Origin: Erwinia sp. JUb26
Lineage (GTDB): Bacteria > Pseudomonadota > Gammaproteobacteria > Enterobacterales > Enterobacteriaceae
Direction of reading: 5' to 3'
DNA length: 64,000 nt
Assembly (NCBI RefSeq): GCF_003751505.1
Contig: NZ_RJVB01000013.1
Coordinates: 19,106-83,105, forward strand
Every line of letters begins with the position of its first letter. Position 1 is the first letter of the stretch. Positions 50,718-64,000 of the stretch are shown here, one piece after another. Position numbers and translations under genes: made by a program. The notes beneath the pieces were generated by a model that had not been told where the DNA came from, ran no database searches, and saw nothing but the letters and a program-made list of their open reading frames with translations.

Positions 50718-50969
50718 ATGGGCATTACTCTTCCACACTTACTGATCATCGCCGTGCTGGTGGTCCTGCTGTTCGGCACGAAAAAACTGCGTTCACTGGG
50801 TTCCGATCTCGGTTCGTCTATCAAGGGCTTTAAAAAAGCCATGAGCGACGAAGACGATAAAGCAAAATCCACGACGCACACTGAAGATGCTGATTTTAGT
50901 GCCAAACTGGCTAACCAGCAGCAGCATAGCGAAGTGAAGAAAGAAGACGTCAAAAACGACAAGGTATAA
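50718..50969 (+). CDS. tatA: Sec-independent protein translocase subunit TatA
   Basis: 83 residues (89 in E. coli). One short N-terminal membrane helix, the [24 protein letters not shown] hinge and amphipathic helix (about 20-44), and a charged tail. TatA oligomers form the pore for folded, twin-arginine substrates. First of tatABC, 121 bases after ubiB, with an extended -10-like TG-T-TATATA at about 50669-50677 that may be its promoter. tatB starts 3 bases after its stop. Confidence 0.96.
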   Translation: MGITLPHLLIIAVLVVLLFGTKKLRSLGSDLGSSIKGFKKAMSDEDDKAKSTTHTEDADFSAKLANQQQHSEVKKEDVKNDKV

Positions 50970-50972
50970 ACC

Positions 50973-51557
50973 GTGTTCGACATAGGCTTTAGTGAACTGG
51001 TACTGGTTTTCGTTATTGGTCTGGTGGTACTCGGACCGCAGCGTTTACCCGTAGCGGTTAAAACCGTTGTTGGCTGGATCCGGGCATTACGTTCGCTGGC
51101 GACCAGCGTGCAGAACGAGCTGGCGCAGGAACTGAAACTGCAGGAACTGCAGGATGGCCTGAAGAAAATCGAGAAGGCCAGTATGGACAGCCTCTCTCCT
51201 GAGCTGAAGGCCTCTGTTGAGGAACTGAAGCAGACGGCGGAGTCGTTCAAGCGTTCCTACCTGGGTGATAATGAGAAGGCTGCGGATGAAGAAGCGCACA
51301 CCATTCATAATCCGCTGGTGAAAAATGAGGCTTCTCATGACGGCGTGACGCCATCGCAAGCCGATCATCAGGCGTCTGCACCTGCTCAGGCACCAGAGGA
51401 AGCTGAAGTTCCGGCCGAATCGTCCGCTGCTGCTGTTGCTGAATCCAAGGCTCCAAAGCTTCCAGAGACCGAGAGCGTGGTTTCCCTGCAGAAACCAGTG
51501 GTTCCCGCGGCTTCTCCCGTGGCCACACACTCCCCACAACCGAGCGATGAACGATAA
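50973..51557 (+). CDS. tatB: Sec-independent protein translocase subunit TatB
   Basis: 194 residues (171 in E. coli) from GTG. The N-terminal part (M)[25 protein letters not shown] with its membrane helix and the amphipathic helix are conserved. The C-terminal third is a long Ala/Pro/Glu/Ser-rich, probably disordered tail, which accounts for the extra length. TatB forms the twin-arginine receptor complex with TatC. tatC begins 2 bases later. Confidence 0.95.
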   Translation: MFDIGFSELVLVFVIGLVVLGPQRLPVAVKTVVGWIRALRSLATSVQNELAQELKLQELQDGLKKIEKASMDSLSPELKASVEELKQTAESFKRSYLGDNEKAADEEAHTIHNPLVKNEASHDGVTPSQADHQASAPAQAPEEAEVPAESSAAAVAESKAPKLPETESVVSLQKPVVPAASPVATHSPQPSDER

Positions 51558-51559
51558 AT

Positions 51560-52321
51560 ATGGCCGTTGAAGATACCCAGCCCCTTATCAGTCATCTGAT
51601 TGAATTACGTAAGCGCCTGTTAAACTGCATTATCGCCGTTCTGGTGATTTTCCTCTGTCTGATCTATTTCTCTAATGATATTTATCAGATGGTTGCTGCG
51701 CCGCTGATTGAGAAGATGCCGTCAGGTGCCAGCATGATTGCGACCGATGTGGCTTCGCCATTTCTGACGCCAATTAAGCTGACTGTGATCGTGTCCATTT
51801 TCCTCGCCGTGCCGGTAATTCTTTATCAGATCTGGGCGTTTGTTGCGCCAGCCCTGTACCGTCACGAGCGTCGGCTGGTCATGCCGCTGCTGTTTTCCAG
51901 TTCATTCCTATTCTACCTTGGAATGGCTTTCGCCTATTTTATCGTCTTCCCGTTGGCGTTTGGCTTCTTCGCAAAAACCGCGCCGCAGGGCGTACAGATA
52001 GCGACGGATATCAATAACTATCTCGACTTCGTCATGACGCTGTTTATGGCGTTTGGTGTGTCGTTTGAAGTTCCGATTGCTATCATACTGCTCTGCTGGA
52101 CAGGGGTGACCACCCCGGAAGATTTGAAGGCCAAACGTCCTTATGTACTGGTAGGCGCGTTTGTGGTGGGAATGTTACTGACACCGCCGGATATTTTCTC
52201 CCAGACGCTGTTAGCCGTTCCGATGTACTGCCTGTTTGAAGTGGGCGTGCTGGTTTCTCGTTTCTACGTCGGGCAAAAACGTGGCGACGATGAAGAAGAG
52301 CAGGATACTGAATCGCAGTAG
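51560..52321 (+). CDS. tatC: Sec-independent protein translocase subunit TatC
   Basis: 253 residues (258 in E. coli), six membrane helices. The cytoplasmic N-terminus has [14 protein letters not shown], which contacts the twin-arginine signal; the first periplasmic loop carries [14 protein letters not shown], and the conserved FEVPI stretch with its Glu lies near residue 170. It ends with an acidic tail. Followed by a hairpin (AACCGCCC 52365-52372 with GGGCGGTT 52377-52384) before tatD. Confidence 0.97.
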   Translation: MAVEDTQPLISHLIELRKRLLNCIIAVLVIFLCLIYFSNDIYQMVAAPLIEKMPSGASMIATDVASPFLTPIKLTVIVSIFLAVPVILYQIWAFVAPALYRHERRLVMPLLFSSSFLFYLGMAFAYFIVFPLAFGFFAKTAPQGVQIATDINNYLDFVMTLFMAFGVSFEVPIAIILLCWTGVTTPEDLKAKRPYVLVGAFVVGMLLTPPDIFSQTLLAVPMYCLFEVGVLVSRFYVGQKRGDDEEEQDTESQ

Positions 52322-52364
52322 GCTTCTGCTACCGGCTGCTCAGGCAGGACAAACACTATTTTCT

Positions 52365-52390
52365 AACCGCCCGTCAGGGCGGTTACTGTT
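52365..52390 (+). terminator. Terminator-like hairpin between tatC and tatD
   Basis: Perfect 8-bp stem AACCGCCC/GGGCGGTT with a GTCA loop, followed by ACTGTTT. The T content is modest, so termination may be partial. Confidence 0.55.
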
Positions 52391-52401
52391 TGGAAGAGAC
52401 T

Positions 52402-53181
52402 ATGTTTGATATTGGTGTAAACCTGACCAGCACCCAGTTCGCAAAAGACCGTAAGCAGGTGGTAAAACGCGCGCGTGACGCTGGCGTTAACGGCATTCTG
52501 ATCACCGGAACCAATGCGCTGGAGAGCCAGCAGGCGCAAAGCCTGGCGCTACAGCACCCGGATTACTGCTGGTCCACCGCAGGTGTGCATCCCCATCATG
52601 CCAGCGAGTGGTCAGGTGAAACCGAGACGACCCTGCGCAGGCTGGCTGAAATGCCGCAGGTTGTCGCCATTGGCGAATGCGGTCTGGATTTTAATCGCAA
52701 TTTCTCTGAGCCCGAGCAGCAGGCCTATGCCTTCAATGCCCAACTGGCACTGGCTGCCGAACTGTCATTGCCCGTTTTTCTTCACTGTCGGGAAGCCCAC
52801 AGTCGTTTTATCTCAATTCTTCAGCCCTGGTTACCTAAGCTGCCTGCGGCGGTACTGCACTGCTTCACCGGCAATCGCCAGGAGTTGGAGGATTGTCTTG
52901 CGCTGGGGTTATCTATCGGCATCACGGGTTGGGTTTGTGACGAGCGAAGAGGGCTGGAACTGCGTGAACTGATGCCGCTGATCCCGGCGGATCGCCTGCT
53001 GTTGGAAACCGATGCCCCCTGGCTGCTGCCAAGAGATATGCGCCCGCGTCCGGCCTCTCGCCGAAATGAACCCTGCTTCCTGCCGCATATCGTCGAGCAG
53101 GTCGCGTTGCTGCGCGGTGATGATGCCGATCGCCTGGCAGAGACGACGGCGGAAAACGCGCGTCGGATATTTCGGCTGTAA
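52402..53181 (+). CDS. tatD: TatD-family 3'-5' DNase/metal hydrolase
   Basis: 259 residues (260 in E. coli) from the ATG at 52402 behind GGAAGAG; an upstream TTG at 52390 overlaps that ribosome site. TIM-barrel amidohydrolase fold with metal ligands in [10 protein letters not shown] (Glu), FLHCREAH (His), LHCFTGN (His) and LETDAPW (Asp). Known as a Mg-dependent exonuclease in DNA repair; it is not needed for Tat export despite its place. Confidence 0.95.
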   Translation: MFDIGVNLTSTQFAKDRKQVVKRARDAGVNGILITGTNALESQQAQSLALQHPDYCWSTAGVHPHHASEWSGETETTLRRLAEMPQVVAIGECGLDFNRNFSEPEQQAYAFNAQLALAAELSLPVFLHCREAHSRFISILQPWLPKLPAAVLHCFTGNRQELEDCLALGLSIGITGWVCDERRGLELRELMPLIPADRLLLETDAPWLLPRDMRPRPASRRNEPCFLPHIVEQVALLRGDDADRLAETTAENARRIFRL

Positions 53182-53246
53182 ATAAGCGGAGTTGCGAGGT
53201 AAGCCCCGATAGTCGGATATTGTTCGGCGCTTAACGTAGGTAACGG

Positions 53247-53735
53247 CTACAGTTTCTCGAACTGACCGTTGCCTACACTGCGAATCACCTGCTTGTTGAG
53301 CAGATTCAGCAGCAGAATAGAGCGCGTTTCCCCATCGGGCTCGGTATAGATAGCCTGTAGCCCTTCGAATGCCCCTTCCGTAATCACCACCGTATCACCC
53401 GGCTGCGCCGTGCCCTCATCAAAGCCGGTCAGGACGGGTTCATTCTGCAACGCACCGATCACCGTCAGTGGGACGATCGCGGGCAGATTACCAAAGCGGA
53501 CAAAATGGCTGACGCCACGCGTAGCGCTGATCGTGGTGGTATGAATCGCCTCGGGGTTGAACTCGATAAACATATAGTTGGGGAACAGCGGTTCGTTAAC
53601 CTGAGTTCGTTTGCCACGCACGATCTTCTCCAGCGCAATCATCGGGCTGAAGCAATGCACGTCCTGGCGCTCAAGGTGCTCTTTCGCGCGCAGTAACTGA
53701 CCTCGTTTGCAGTAAAGTAAGTACCAGGATTCCAT
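53247..53735 (-). CDS. rfaH: Transcription antitermination factor RfaH
   Basis: 162 residues, equal to E. coli. NusG-paralogue with an N-terminal NGN domain ([19 protein letters not shown]) and a C-terminal domain (about 110-162) known in E. coli to switch between an alpha-hairpin and a KOW beta-barrel. It recruits to ops sites and drives long envelope operons (LPS core, O-antigen, capsule). No ops element for the ECA operon is seen in this window. Divergent from ubiD. Confidence 0.96.
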   Translation of the reverse strand: MESWYLLYCKRGQLLRAKEHLERQDVHCFSPMIALEKIVRGKRTQVNEPLFPNYMFIEFNPEAIHTTTISATRGVSHFVRFGNLPAIVPLTVIGALQNEPVLTGFDEGTAQPGDTVVITEGAFEGLQAIYTEPDGETRSILLLNLLNKQVIRSVGNGQFEKL

Positions 53736-53905
53736 AACGTCACTTTTAAATTATCCGACCGATAAGAATAGCAAAGTCATCTTCAGAGATATAGAGAGAT
53801 TGGTGAAGGGTGCGCGCGCGTGGCGTAAAGTTGCCAACAAAACTAACCATGAGCGCCGAATCGGCACTATAATGGCCGACTCACTGACCGTATTGATGGA
53901 AAGTC

Positions 53906-55390
53906 ATGAAATACCACGACTTACGCGACTTCCTTTCTCTGCTTGAACAGCGTGGAGAATTAAAACGCATCAAACATGAGATCGACCCCGATCTGGAAAT
54001 GACCGAAATTGCCGACCGCACGCTGCGTGCAGGCGGCCCGGCGTTGCTGTTCGAAAACCCGAAGGGCTACAGTATGCCAGTACTGTGCAACCTGTTTGGC
54101 ACGCCGGATCGCGTTGCGATGGGGATGGGTCAGGAAGATGTGAAAGCACTGCGCGATGTTGGTCGCCTGCTGGCATTCCTGAAGGAACCGGAGCCGCCGC
54201 GCGGCTTCCGTGACTTCTTCGATAAAATGCCGCAATGGAAGCAGGTGCTGAACATGCCGACTAAACGGCTACGTAATGCTCCGTGTCAGCAGCAGATTTG
54301 GCAGGGGGACGAGGTCGATTTAAGCCGCATCCCGGTGATGAAATGCTGGCCGGGCGATGCGGCACCGCTGGTGACCTGGGGCCTGACCGTGACGCGCGGT
54401 CCGCTGAAAGAGCGGCAGAATCTGGGTATCTATCGCCAGCAGGTGATTGGCAAAAATAAGCTGATTATGCGCTGGCTCTCCCATCGCGGCGGCGCGCTTG
54501 ATTTTCAGGAGTGGTGCCAGCAGCACCCCGGCGAGCGCTTCCCGGTATCCGTTGCGCTGGGTGCCGACCCGGCGACCATTCTGGGTGCCGTAACGCCAGT
54601 CCCGGATACGCTGTCGGAATATGCCTTTGCCGGCCTGCTGCGCGGAACGAAAAGCGAAGTGGTGAAGTGCATTTCTAATGATTTAGAAGTGCCCGCCAGT
54701 GCCGAAATCGTGCTGGAAGGCTATATCGAGCCGGGTGAGATGGCGCCCGAAGGGCCATATGGCGATCATACCGGTTACTATAATGAAGTGGATAACTTCC
54801 CGGTATTTACCATCACCCACATTACCCAGCGGCAGGATGCGATTTACCATTCCACCTATACCGGGCGGCCGCCGGATGAGCCTGCCGTACTGGGCGTGGC
54901 GCTGAATGAAGTCTTTGTACCGATTCTGCAAAAGCAGTTCCCGGAAATCGTCGACTTCTACTTGCCGCCGGAAGGCTGTTCGTACCGCCTGGCAGTGGTA
55001 ACCATCAAAAAACAGTACGCCGGGCACGCTAAACGCGTGATGATGGGCGTATGGTCATTCCTGCGACAGTTCATGTACACCAAATTTGTTATTGTATGCG
55101 ATGACGATGTTAACGCACGCGACTGGAATGACGTTATCTGGGCGATTACTACACGTATGGATCCCGCTCGTGATACCGTACTGGTAGAAAACACGCCGAT
55201 CGATTACCTTGATTTCGCTTCACCGGTTTCCGGGCTGGGATCCAAAATGGGTCTTGATGCCACGAATAAATGGCCTGGTGAAACGCAGCGTGAATGGGGA
55301 ACGCCGATCCGCAAAGATCCTGCCGTTACCGCCCGCATTGATGCAATTTGGGATGAGTTAGGCATCTTGAGTGATACACCGGCGCGTTGA
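53906..55390 (+). CDS. ubiD: 4-hydroxy-3-polyprenylbenzoate decarboxylase UbiD
   Basis: 494 residues (497 in E. coli). Prenylated-FMN-dependent decarboxylase of ubiquinone synthesis; it needs UbiX, encoded elsewhere. Typical stretches are the N-terminal [20 protein letters not shown], the conserved glutamate region [23 protein letters not shown], and the C-terminal VDTDVN-like [15 protein letters not shown] region. fre follows after 45 bases. Confidence 0.97.
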   Translation: MKYHDLRDFLSLLEQRGELKRIKHEIDPDLEMTEIADRTLRAGGPALLFENPKGYSMPVLCNLFGTPDRVAMGMGQEDVKALRDVGRLLAFLKEPEPPRGFRDFFDKMPQWKQVLNMPTKRLRNAPCQQQIWQGDEVDLSRIPVMKCWPGDAAPLVTWGLTVTRGPLKERQNLGIYRQQVIGKNKLIMRWLSHRGGALDFQEWCQQHPGERFPVSVALGADPATILGAVTPVPDTLSEYAFAGLLRGTKSEVVKCISNDLEVPASAEIVLEGYIEPGEMAPEGPYGDHTGYYNEVDNFPVFTITHITQRQDAIYHSTYTGRPPDEPAVLGVALNEVFVPILQKQFPEIVDFYLPPEGCSYRLAVVTIKKQYAGHAKRVMMGVWSFLRQFMYTKFVIVCDDDVNARDWNDVIWAITTRMDPARDTVLVENTPIDYLDFASPVSGLGSKMGLDATNKWPGETQREWGTPIRKDPAVTARIDAIWDELGILSDTPAR

Positions 55391-55435
55391 TGCACCGGTG
55401 GTCAAATGATAATGACGACCCGACAGAGGGACCGC

Positions 55436-56137
55436 ATGACAACCTTAAGCTGTAAAGTGACCTCGGTAGAGGCGATTACCGATACCGTGTACCGCGTCCG
55501 TATGATCCCGGAAGCTGATTTCAGTTTCCGCGCAGGACAATATTTGATGGTGGTAATGGACGAGCGTGATAAGCGCCCATTCTCTCTGGCTTCAACGCCG
55601 ATGGAAAAAGACATCATTGAGCTTCATATCGGTGCATCCGAGCTGAACCTCTATGCGATGGCGGTAATGGAACGTATCCAGCAGCAGCGCCAGATCACCG
55701 TGGATATTCCGCACGGTGAGGCATGGCTGCGTGAAGAGGGCGATCGTCCACTGGTGCTGATTGCGGGTGGGACCGGTTTTTCCTATGCGCGCTCTATTCT
55801 TCTGACGGCGCTGTCTCAGCAGCCCGATCGTCATATCGCCATCTACTGGGGTGGACGTGAGCTGAAGCACCTTTACGATCTCGATGAGCTGAACGCACTG
55901 GCGATTAAACATCCGAATCTGAAGGTTGTGCCGGTTGTTGAGCAGACGGAAGAGGGCTTCACCGGACGTACGGGTACGGTGCTGACCGCCGTGATGCAGG
56001 ATTACGGTAGCCTGGCCGATCACGATATCTATATTGCTGGCCGCTTTGAGATGGCGAAGATTGCCCGTGAACGTTTCTGTGCTGAGCGTGGCGCTCAGGA
56101 AGCGCGCATGTTTGGCGATGCGTTTGCTTTCTTCTGA
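55436..56137 (+). CDS. fre: NAD(P)H-flavin reductase Fre
   Basis: 233 residues from the ATG at 55436, equal to E. coli, with a GAGGG ribosome site; an upstream in-frame ATG (55406) is not matched. Ferredoxin-reductase fold: the flavin-binding RPFSLAS motif, then the NAD-binding [12 protein letters not shown] and the C-terminal FGDAFAFF. It supplies free reduced flavin, for example for iron release, and for UbiX/UbiD prFMN chemistry by inference from the neighbour. Confidence 0.96.
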   Translation: MTTLSCKVTSVEAITDTVYRVRMIPEADFSFRAGQYLMVVMDERDKRPFSLASTPMEKDIIELHIGASELNLYAMAVMERIQQQRQITVDIPHGEAWLREEGDRPLVLIAGGTGFSYARSILLTALSQQPDRHIAIYWGGRELKHLYDLDELNALAIKHPNLKVVPVVEQTEEGFTGRTGTVLTAVMQDYGSLADHDIYIAGRFEMAKIARERFCAERGAQEARMFGDAFAFF

Positions 56138-56178
56138 TGCAAGAGGGCAGTGAACCTGCCCTGTTCATTATCAGCATG

Positions 56179-56203
56179 AAAAAACCCGCCCCTGACAGGC
56201 GGG
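56179..56203 (-). terminator. Intrinsic terminator of the fadBA operon
   Basis: On the minus strand CCCGCC (56198-56203) pairs with GGCGGG (56185-56190) across a 7-base loop and runs into six T residues. An opposite-strand AGGGCAG/CTGCCCT hairpin at 56144-56162 may end fre. Confidence 0.85.
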
Positions 56204-56235
56204 AAATTGAACAGTGAAACATCCAGCCTAACGTA

Positions 56236-59596
<3,361 letters not shown>

Positions 59597-59623
59597 GTCT
59601 GTCTCCTGAGCTGCGGTAAAGGG

Positions 59624-59640
59624 ATCTGGTCGTACCAGAT
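59624..59640 (-). promoter_or_regulatory. FadR operator upstream of fadB
   Basis: ATCTGGTCGTACCAGAT is a 17-base near-perfect palindrome; read toward fadB it is ATCTGGTACGACCAGAT, which to my knowledge is the E. coli fadB FadR site. It begins 28 bases before the fadB ATG. It implies repression by FadR relieved by long-chain acyl-CoA. Confidence 0.9.
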
Positions 59641-59668
59641 GACCGTGAGTGTGGAATCTATGTTAATT

Positions 59669-59700
59669 ATTTGCAAATGAGAGTTTGCCAATTTGCAAAC
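59669..59700. repeat. Spaced TTTGCAAA repeats in the fadB-pepQ region
   Basis: ATTTGCAAAT (59669-59678, a perfect palindrome) and ATTTGCAAAC (59691-59700) are direct repeats whose starts are 22 bases apart, two helical turns, with another TTTGC at 59684. The spacing suggests two dimers of a regulator bound on the same face. I do not recognise the protein. Confidence 0.5.
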
Positions 59701-59782
59701 AAGATCACAGCTGAGGCAAAACGGCACGGCCTGGCAGGCTGTGGTAAGATGCGGACAATTTGATCATCACGGAGACAGGGCA

Positions 59783-61114
59783 ATGGAATCACTGGTAACG
59801 CTTTATCAGGATCACGTGAAAACGCTGCAGCAGCGTGCGCAGCAGGTACTGGCGCGCCATAATCTTGATGCAATGCTGATTCATTCCGGGGAACTACTGA
59901 CGGTGTTCCTCGACGATCACAGCTATCCGTTTAAGGTTAATCCGCAGTTTAAAGCCTGGGTGCCGGTCACGCAGGTCCCCAACTGCTGGCTGTGGATTGA
60001 TGGCGTCAATAAGCCGAAACTGTGGTTCTACTCTCCGGTGGATTACTGGCACAACGTCGAGCCGTTACCAAAGAGTTTCTGGACGGATGAGATCGAGATC
60101 GTTGCCCTGAAAAATGCCGATGATATTGGCCAACAGCTGCCTTCAGCGCGCAAAAATGTTGCCTATATTGGACCGGTTGCCGCGCGCGCTGCACAACTCG
60201 GGTTCAGCACTGACGCGATTAACCCGGCAGGCGTGCTGAACTATCTGCATTACCACCGTTCATATAAGACCAGCTACGAGCTTTACTGCATGCGCCAGGC
60301 GCAGAAGATTGCCGTCAGCGGCCATCGTGCGGCGAAAGAAGCCTTCCTGTCCGGTATGAGCGAGTTCGACATTAATATCGCCTATCTTAGCGCGACCGGT
60401 CACCGGGATACGGATGTTCCCTATGACAACATTATTGCGCTCAATGAGCATGCCGCGGTGCTGCACTACACTAAACTGCAGCATCAGGTACCGGAGCATC
60501 GCCGCAGTTTCCTCATTGATGCCGGAGCGGAGTATCACGGCTATGCGGCAGATCTGACCCGCTCGTATGCGGCCAGCGAAAGCAGCGAGTATGCGCAGCT
60601 GATTAAAGATATGAATGCGGAGGAGCTGGCCCTTATCGCCACGATGAAAGCCGGTGTGCGCTATACCGAGTATCATCAGCAGATGCATTTCCGTCTGGCA
60701 GGTCTGCTGCTGAAACACCAACTGGTGAAAGGGATCAGCGCCGAGGCCATGGTTAAAGAGGATATCACTGGGCCGTTTATGCCGCACGGTGTGGGCCATC
60801 CGCTGGGATTACAGGTGCATGATGTCGCCGGATTTATGCAGGATGACAGTGGCACCCACCAGGCGGCACCTGCGCAGTATCCCTATCTGCGCTGCACGCG
60901 CGTGCTGGAGCCGGGCATGGTGCTCACGATCGAACCGGGTATTTATTTCATCGATTCGTTGCTGGAACCCTGGCGCGGCGGTAAGTTCAGCCAGCACTTC
61001 GACTGGGATAGAATCGACGCACTGAAGCCTTATGGCGGCATCCGTATTGAGGATAACGTGGTGATTCATGCGAATCGGGTGGAAAATATGACCCGCGATC
61101 TGCATCTTTCCTGA
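59783..61114 (+). CDS. pepQ: Xaa-Pro dipeptidase PepQ
   Basis: 443 residues from the ATG at 59783, equal to E. coli, with GGAG 8 bases upstream; a frame from 59693 is not matched. M24 metallopeptidase (pita-bread fold). Metal ligands: the two Asp in [19 protein letters not shown], His in [13 protein letters not shown], Glu in LTIEPGIYF and Glu in [10 protein letters not shown]. Cleaves dipeptides with C-terminal proline. Its stop shares a base with the yigZ ATG. Confidence 0.97.
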   Translation: MESLVTLYQDHVKTLQQRAQQVLARHNLDAMLIHSGELLTVFLDDHSYPFKVNPQFKAWVPVTQVPNCWLWIDGVNKPKLWFYSPVDYWHNVEPLPKSFWTDEIEIVALKNADDIGQQLPSARKNVAYIGPVAARAAQLGFSTDAINPAGVLNYLHYHRSYKTSYELYCMRQAQKIAVSGHRAAKEAFLSGMSEFDINIAYLSATGHRDTDVPYDNIIALNEHAAVLHYTKLQHQVPEHRRSFLIDAGAEYHGYAADLTRSYAASESSEYAQLIKDMNAEELALIATMKAGVRYTEYHQQMHFRLAGLLLKHQLVKGISAEAMVKEDITGPFMPHGVGHPLGLQVHDVAGFMQDDSGTHQAAPAQYPYLRCTRVLEPGMVLTIEPGIYFIDSLLEPWRGGKFSQHFDWDRIDALKPYGGIRIEDNVVIHANRVENMTRDLHLS

Positions 61115-61725
61115 TGGAGGCATGGGAAGTCCCGGCTGAGTCTTGCAGCTACAGCGAGGAAATTAAAAAAAGCCGTTTTATCACCCTGCTGGCGCATACG
61201 GACGGGGTCGAGGCGGCTCGGGCTTTCGTCCAGCAGATTAAGCAGGCGCATCCAACGGCCCGGCATCACTGCTGGGCATGGGTGGCTGGTGCGCCTGATG
61301 ATTCGCAAAAGCTGGGTTTTTCCGATGATGGTGAACCCTCTGGCACCGCCGGGAAGCCGATGCTGGCCCAGTTGATGGGTAACAATATTGGTGAGATTAC
61401 CGCCGTCGTAGTGCGCTACTATGGCGGCATTCAGCTTGGAACGGGTGGGCTGGTTAAGGCATACGGCGGTGGGGTACAGCAGGCGCTTCGCGTGTTAACC
61501 CGCAAAATAAAAGTCCCGATGCTGAATTTCCTGCTGGTCTGCGACTATGCGCAGCTGGGGGATATTGAACGTATGATTACTCGCTTTGACGGACTGCTGC
61601 TAAATAGCGAGTTTCTGCAAAACATTACGCTGACTCTGGCGTTACCTCATGCTCAGATCGTGGATTTTTCGCAGAATCTGTCGGACTTCAGCCGGGGCTT
61701 ACTACAGCTGGTCCCGCTTAAATAA
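61114..61725 (+). CDS. yigZ: IMPACT family protein YigZ
   Basis: 203 residues (204 in E. coli). The N-terminal UPF0029/Impact domain has KKSRFITLLAHTD, HHCWAWVAG and GEPSGTAGKPML; the C-terminal ferredoxin-like domain follows at about 140-200. Homologues have been linked to ribosome/translation control, but the bacterial role is not clear. It is translationally coupled to pepQ (TGATG); trkH follows after 27 bases. Confidence 0.94.
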   Translation: MEAWEVPAESCSYSEEIKKSRFITLLAHTDGVEAARAFVQQIKQAHPTARHHCWAWVAGAPDDSQKLGFSDDGEPSGTAGKPMLAQLMGNNIGEITAVVVRYYGGIQLGTGGLVKAYGGGVQQALRVLTRKIKVPMLNFLLVCDYAQLGDIERMITRFDGLLLNSEFLQNITLTLALPHAQIVDFSQNLSDFSRGLLQLVPLK

Positions 61726-61752
61726 CTTTTACGTCAGGAAAGGAACGGCAGA

Positions 61753-63204
61753 ATGCATTTTCGTGCCATTACCCGCATAGTGGGTGTACTGGTCATTTTG
61801 TTCTCAGGCACGATGATTGTGCCGGGGCTGGTGGCTTTAATTTACCGCGACGGGGCCGGACGCGCATTTACGCAGACGTTCTTTATGGCACTGATGATCG
61901 GCACCCTGCTGTGGTGGCCCAACCGCAAGCAAAAGAGCGAGCTGAAACCACGGGAAGGATTCCTGATCGTCGTGCTGTTCTGGACCGTGCTGGGCAGCGT
62001 AGGGGCGATGCCCTTTATTTTTGCGGAACAGCCGAACCTGTCCATCACCGATGCCTTCTTCGAATCCTTCTCCGGCCTGACGACTACAGGCGCAACGACG
62101 CTGGTGGGTCTGGACTCATTGCCTAAGGCGATCCTGTTTTACCGGCAGATGCTGCAGTGGCTCGGCGGCATGGGGATCATTGTTCTGGCCGTTGCCATTT
62201 TGCCTATTCTTGGCGTCGGTGGGATGCAGCTGTATCGCGCAGAGATGCCAGGCCCGCTGAAGGATAATAAAATGCGTCCGCGCATTGCGGAAACGGCCAA
62301 GACGCTGTGGCTGATCTACGTATTGCTTACCGTTGCCTGTGCCGTTTCGTTATGGGTAGCGGGGATGCCGCTGTTTGATGCGATAGGCCACAGCTTTTCC
62401 ACTATCGCAATTGGTGGCTTTTCCACACATGATGCCAGCGTTGGTTATTTTAACAGTCCGACGATCAACACGATTATCGCTATCTTTCTGCTGATCTCAG
62501 GCTGTAACTACGGTCTGCATTTCTCGTTACTGAGTGGGCGCAGCCTGCGGGTCTACTGGCGCGATCCTGAATTTCGTATGTTTATTGGCGTACAGTTAAC
62601 GTTCGTCATTATCTGCACGGTCGTTTTATGGTTCCATGGCGTTTATAAAACCGGTATGCAGACGCTGAATCAGGCGTTCTTCCAGGTTGTGTCCATGGCA
62701 ACAACCGCCGGCTTCACGACAGACAGTATCGCCCACTGGCCGCTATTCCTCCCTGTACTGTTGCTGTGCTCTGCTTTTATTGGTGGCTGTGCCGGTTCCA
62801 CCGGCGGCGGGCTCAAAGTCATTCGTATTCTGCTGCTGTTTAAACAGGGGTCGCGTGAGCTGAAAAGGCTGGTGCACCCTAATGCGGTTTACACCATCAA
62901 GCTCGGTAACCGCGCGCTGCCGGAGCGTATCCTTGAAGCCGTCTGGGGATTCTTCTCAGCCTACGCGCTGGTGTTTATTCTCAGCATGCTGGCAATCATC
63001 GCCACCGGGGTCGATGATTTCTCCGCCTTTGCTGCCGTCACCGCCACACTGAACAACCTCGGCCCGGGGCTGGGGGTTGTGGCTGATAATTTCACTTCAA
63101 TGAATGATACCGCCAAGTGGATCCTGATTTTGACGATGCTGTTTGGGCGTCTTGAAGTCTTTACGTTGTTAGTTCTGTTCACGCCGACCTTCTGGCGTGA
63201 GTAA
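61753..63204 (+). CDS. trkH: Trk system potassium uptake protein TrkH
   Basis: 483 residues, equal to E. coli. Superfamily of K+ transporters with four M1-P-M2 repeats; the filter-loop glycines are seen in [30 protein letters not shown] and NNLGPGLG. It is the membrane pore that works with the NAD-binding subunit TrkA, encoded elsewhere. hemG follows after 14 bases. Confidence 0.97.
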   Translation: MHFRAITRIVGVLVILFSGTMIVPGLVALIYRDGAGRAFTQTFFMALMIGTLLWWPNRKQKSELKPREGFLIVVLFWTVLGSVGAMPFIFAEQPNLSITDAFFESFSGLTTTGATTLVGLDSLPKAILFYRQMLQWLGGMGIIVLAVAILPILGVGGMQLYRAEMPGPLKDNKMRPRIAETAKTLWLIYVLLTVACAVSLWVAGMPLFDAIGHSFSTIAIGGFSTHDASVGYFNSPTINTIIAIFLLISGCNYGLHFSLLSGRSLRVYWRDPEFRMFIGVQLTFVIICTVVLWFHGVYKTGMQTLNQAFFQVVSMATTAGFTTDSIAHWPLFLPVLLLCSAFIGGCAGSTGGGLKVIRILLLFKQGSRELKRLVHPNAVYTIKLGNRALPERILEAVWGFFSAYALVFILSMLAIIATGVDDFSAFAAVTATLNNLGPGLGVVADNFTSMNDTAKWILILTMLFGRLEVFTLLVLFTPTFWRE

Positions 63205-63218
63205 GTGAGAGTGTAATC

Positions 63219-63755
63219 ATGAAAGCGCTAGTCCTTTATTCCAGCCGTGATGGCCAGACCCGAGAGATCGCCTCCTATATAGCAAACTTACTGAATAAGG
63301 AGAGCGAGTGCGATGTCTTCAACATTCATCACGTGGGTGAGATTGACTGGTCACAGTACGATCGGGTGTTGATTGGCGCATCCATTCGCTATGGCCATTT
63401 CCATCCGCAGGTGGCGAAGTTTGTAAAAACACACCTTCATTCCCTGCAACAGCGGCAGAGTGGTTTTTTCTCAGTAAATCTGACCGCACGTAAAGCCGAG
63501 AAGCGTACGCCGCAAACCAATGCCTATACGCGCAAGTTCCTTATCCAGTCTCCGTGGGAACCCGACTGCTGCGCCGTGTTTGCAGGCGCGCTGCGATATC
63601 CACGCTATGGGATGTTCGATCGCTTAATGATTCAGCTGATAATGCGTATGACCGATGGTGAAACGGATTCAAGTAAAGAAGTGGAGTACACAGACTGGCA
63701 GCAGGTGGCCCGTTTTGCCCATGAATTTGCTGCATTACCAGGCAAATTGCAGTAA
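63219..63755 (+). CDS. hemG: Menaquinone-dependent protoporphyrinogen IX dehydrogenase HemG
   Basis: 178 residues (181 in E. coli). Flavodoxin-like FMN protein with the phosphate loop [11 protein letters not shown], the [11 protein letters not shown] loop, and the HemG-specific insert [23 protein letters not shown]. It oxidises protoporphyrinogen IX, passing electrons to the respiratory quinones. It directly precedes the rRNA operon promoters, as in E. coli next to rrnA. Confidence 0.95.
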   Translation: MKALVLYSSRDGQTREIASYIANLLNKESECDVFNIHHVGEIDWSQYDRVLIGASIRYGHFHPQVAKFVKTHLHSLQQRQSGFFSVNLTARKAEKRTPQTNAYTRKFLIQSPWEPDCCAVFAGALRYPRYGMFDRLMIQLIMRMTDGETDSSKEVEYTDWQQVARFAHEFAALPGKLQ

Positions 63756-63810
63756 AAAAGCGCGCTTCGTTGAAAAAAAGCACGCTCAGTAATTTATTTG
63801 CAATAAACAC

Positions 63811-63838
63811 TTGTCAGCCGTCGAGAACTCCCTATAAT
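63811..63838 (+). promoter_or_regulatory. rRNA operon promoter P1
   Basis: TTGTCA (63811-63816), a 16-base spacer and TATAAT (63833-63838), followed by a GCGC-type discriminator (GCGCAACC). An A/T-rich stretch at 63790-63810 fits an UP element. It has the form and position of E. coli rrnA P1. Confidence 0.9.
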
Positions 63839-63934
63839 GCGCAACCACTGAGACGGCACAACGACTGACAGGTCAGCCACTCAGGAGGTTCAGGAAGTTC
63901 TCTGAACCGCCGGAAAAAACTTCTCAAAAAGAAG

Positions 63935-63962
63935 TTGACTCCGAAGGAGGAAAGCGTAATAT
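63935..63962 (+). promoter_or_regulatory. rRNA operon promoter P2
   Basis: TTGACT (63935-63940), a 16-base spacer and TAATAT (63957-63962), about 124 bases after P1. The 16S rRNA gene would start beyond the window. Confidence 0.88.
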
Positions 63963-64000
63963 ACGCCACCTCGCAGCAGATTGCCCCGGCACTGACTGCA

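Overview
The window is a chromosomal segment from a member of Enterobacterales, most like Erwinia or Pantoea. Nearly every gene has a recognisable Escherichia coli counterpart in the order of the E. coli rho-to-rrnA region. The genus is inferred from this synteny and from which genes are missing; no rRNA gene lies inside the window to confirm it. The DNA is moderately GC-rich, except for a clearly AT-rich patch at about 36.0-37.6 kb.

Layout. (1) 1-863: 3' end of rho with its terminator. (2) 1150-12057: enterobacterial common antigen (ECA) operon wecA-wzzE-wecB-wecC-wecD-wecE-wzxE-wecF-wzyE-wecG, tightly coupled, without the rffG/rffH pair that E. coli has between wecC and wecD. (3) 12237-12822: tRNA cluster Arg(CCG)-His(GTG)-Leu(CAG)-Pro(TGG)-Pro(TGG), with the proline gene tandemly duplicated. 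(4) 13021-13453: the small RNA GlmZ behind a sigma-54 promoter with three upstream GlrR-type sites. (5) 13550-17627: hemCDXY on the minus strand, divergent from cyaA. (6) 17925-23966: cyaA, then lptM-dapF-yigA-xerC-yigB, with no cyaY. (7) uvrD with a LexA box, and corA with a leader ORF. (8) An AbrB-family membrane protein, rarD, yigI, pldA, recQ, rhtB, pldB, yigL. (9) 35886-40510: a variable segment replacing the expected yigM/bioP. It holds an orphan winged-helix regulator, a divergent ToxR-like regulator plus FidL-like partner, a solitary glpT and yehS. (10) metR/metE, dlhH, udp, rmuC, the ubiquinone genes ubiE-ubiJ-ubiB, tatABC, tatD, rfaH, ubiD, fre, fadBA, pepQ-yigZ-trkH-hemG. (11) 63811-63962: tandem P1/P2 promoters of an rRNA operon that starts beyond the window.

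Themes. The segment joins envelope biogenesis (ECA, PldA, Tat, RfaH, GlmZ control of amino-sugar supply), haem and ubiquinone synthesis, DNA repair (UvrD, RecQ, XerC, RmuC) and carbon control. Global regulation can be read directly from operators: CRP at cyaA, glpT and udp, GlpR at glpT, LexA at uvrD, FadR at fadB, MetJ at metE, and GlrR/sigma-54 at glmZ.

I found no insertion sequence, prophage, CRISPR array or toxin-antitoxin pair. The least explained part is the AT-rich ToxR-like/FidL-like locus with its divergent orphan regulator. The most informative regulatory element is the sigma-54 control region of glmZ.
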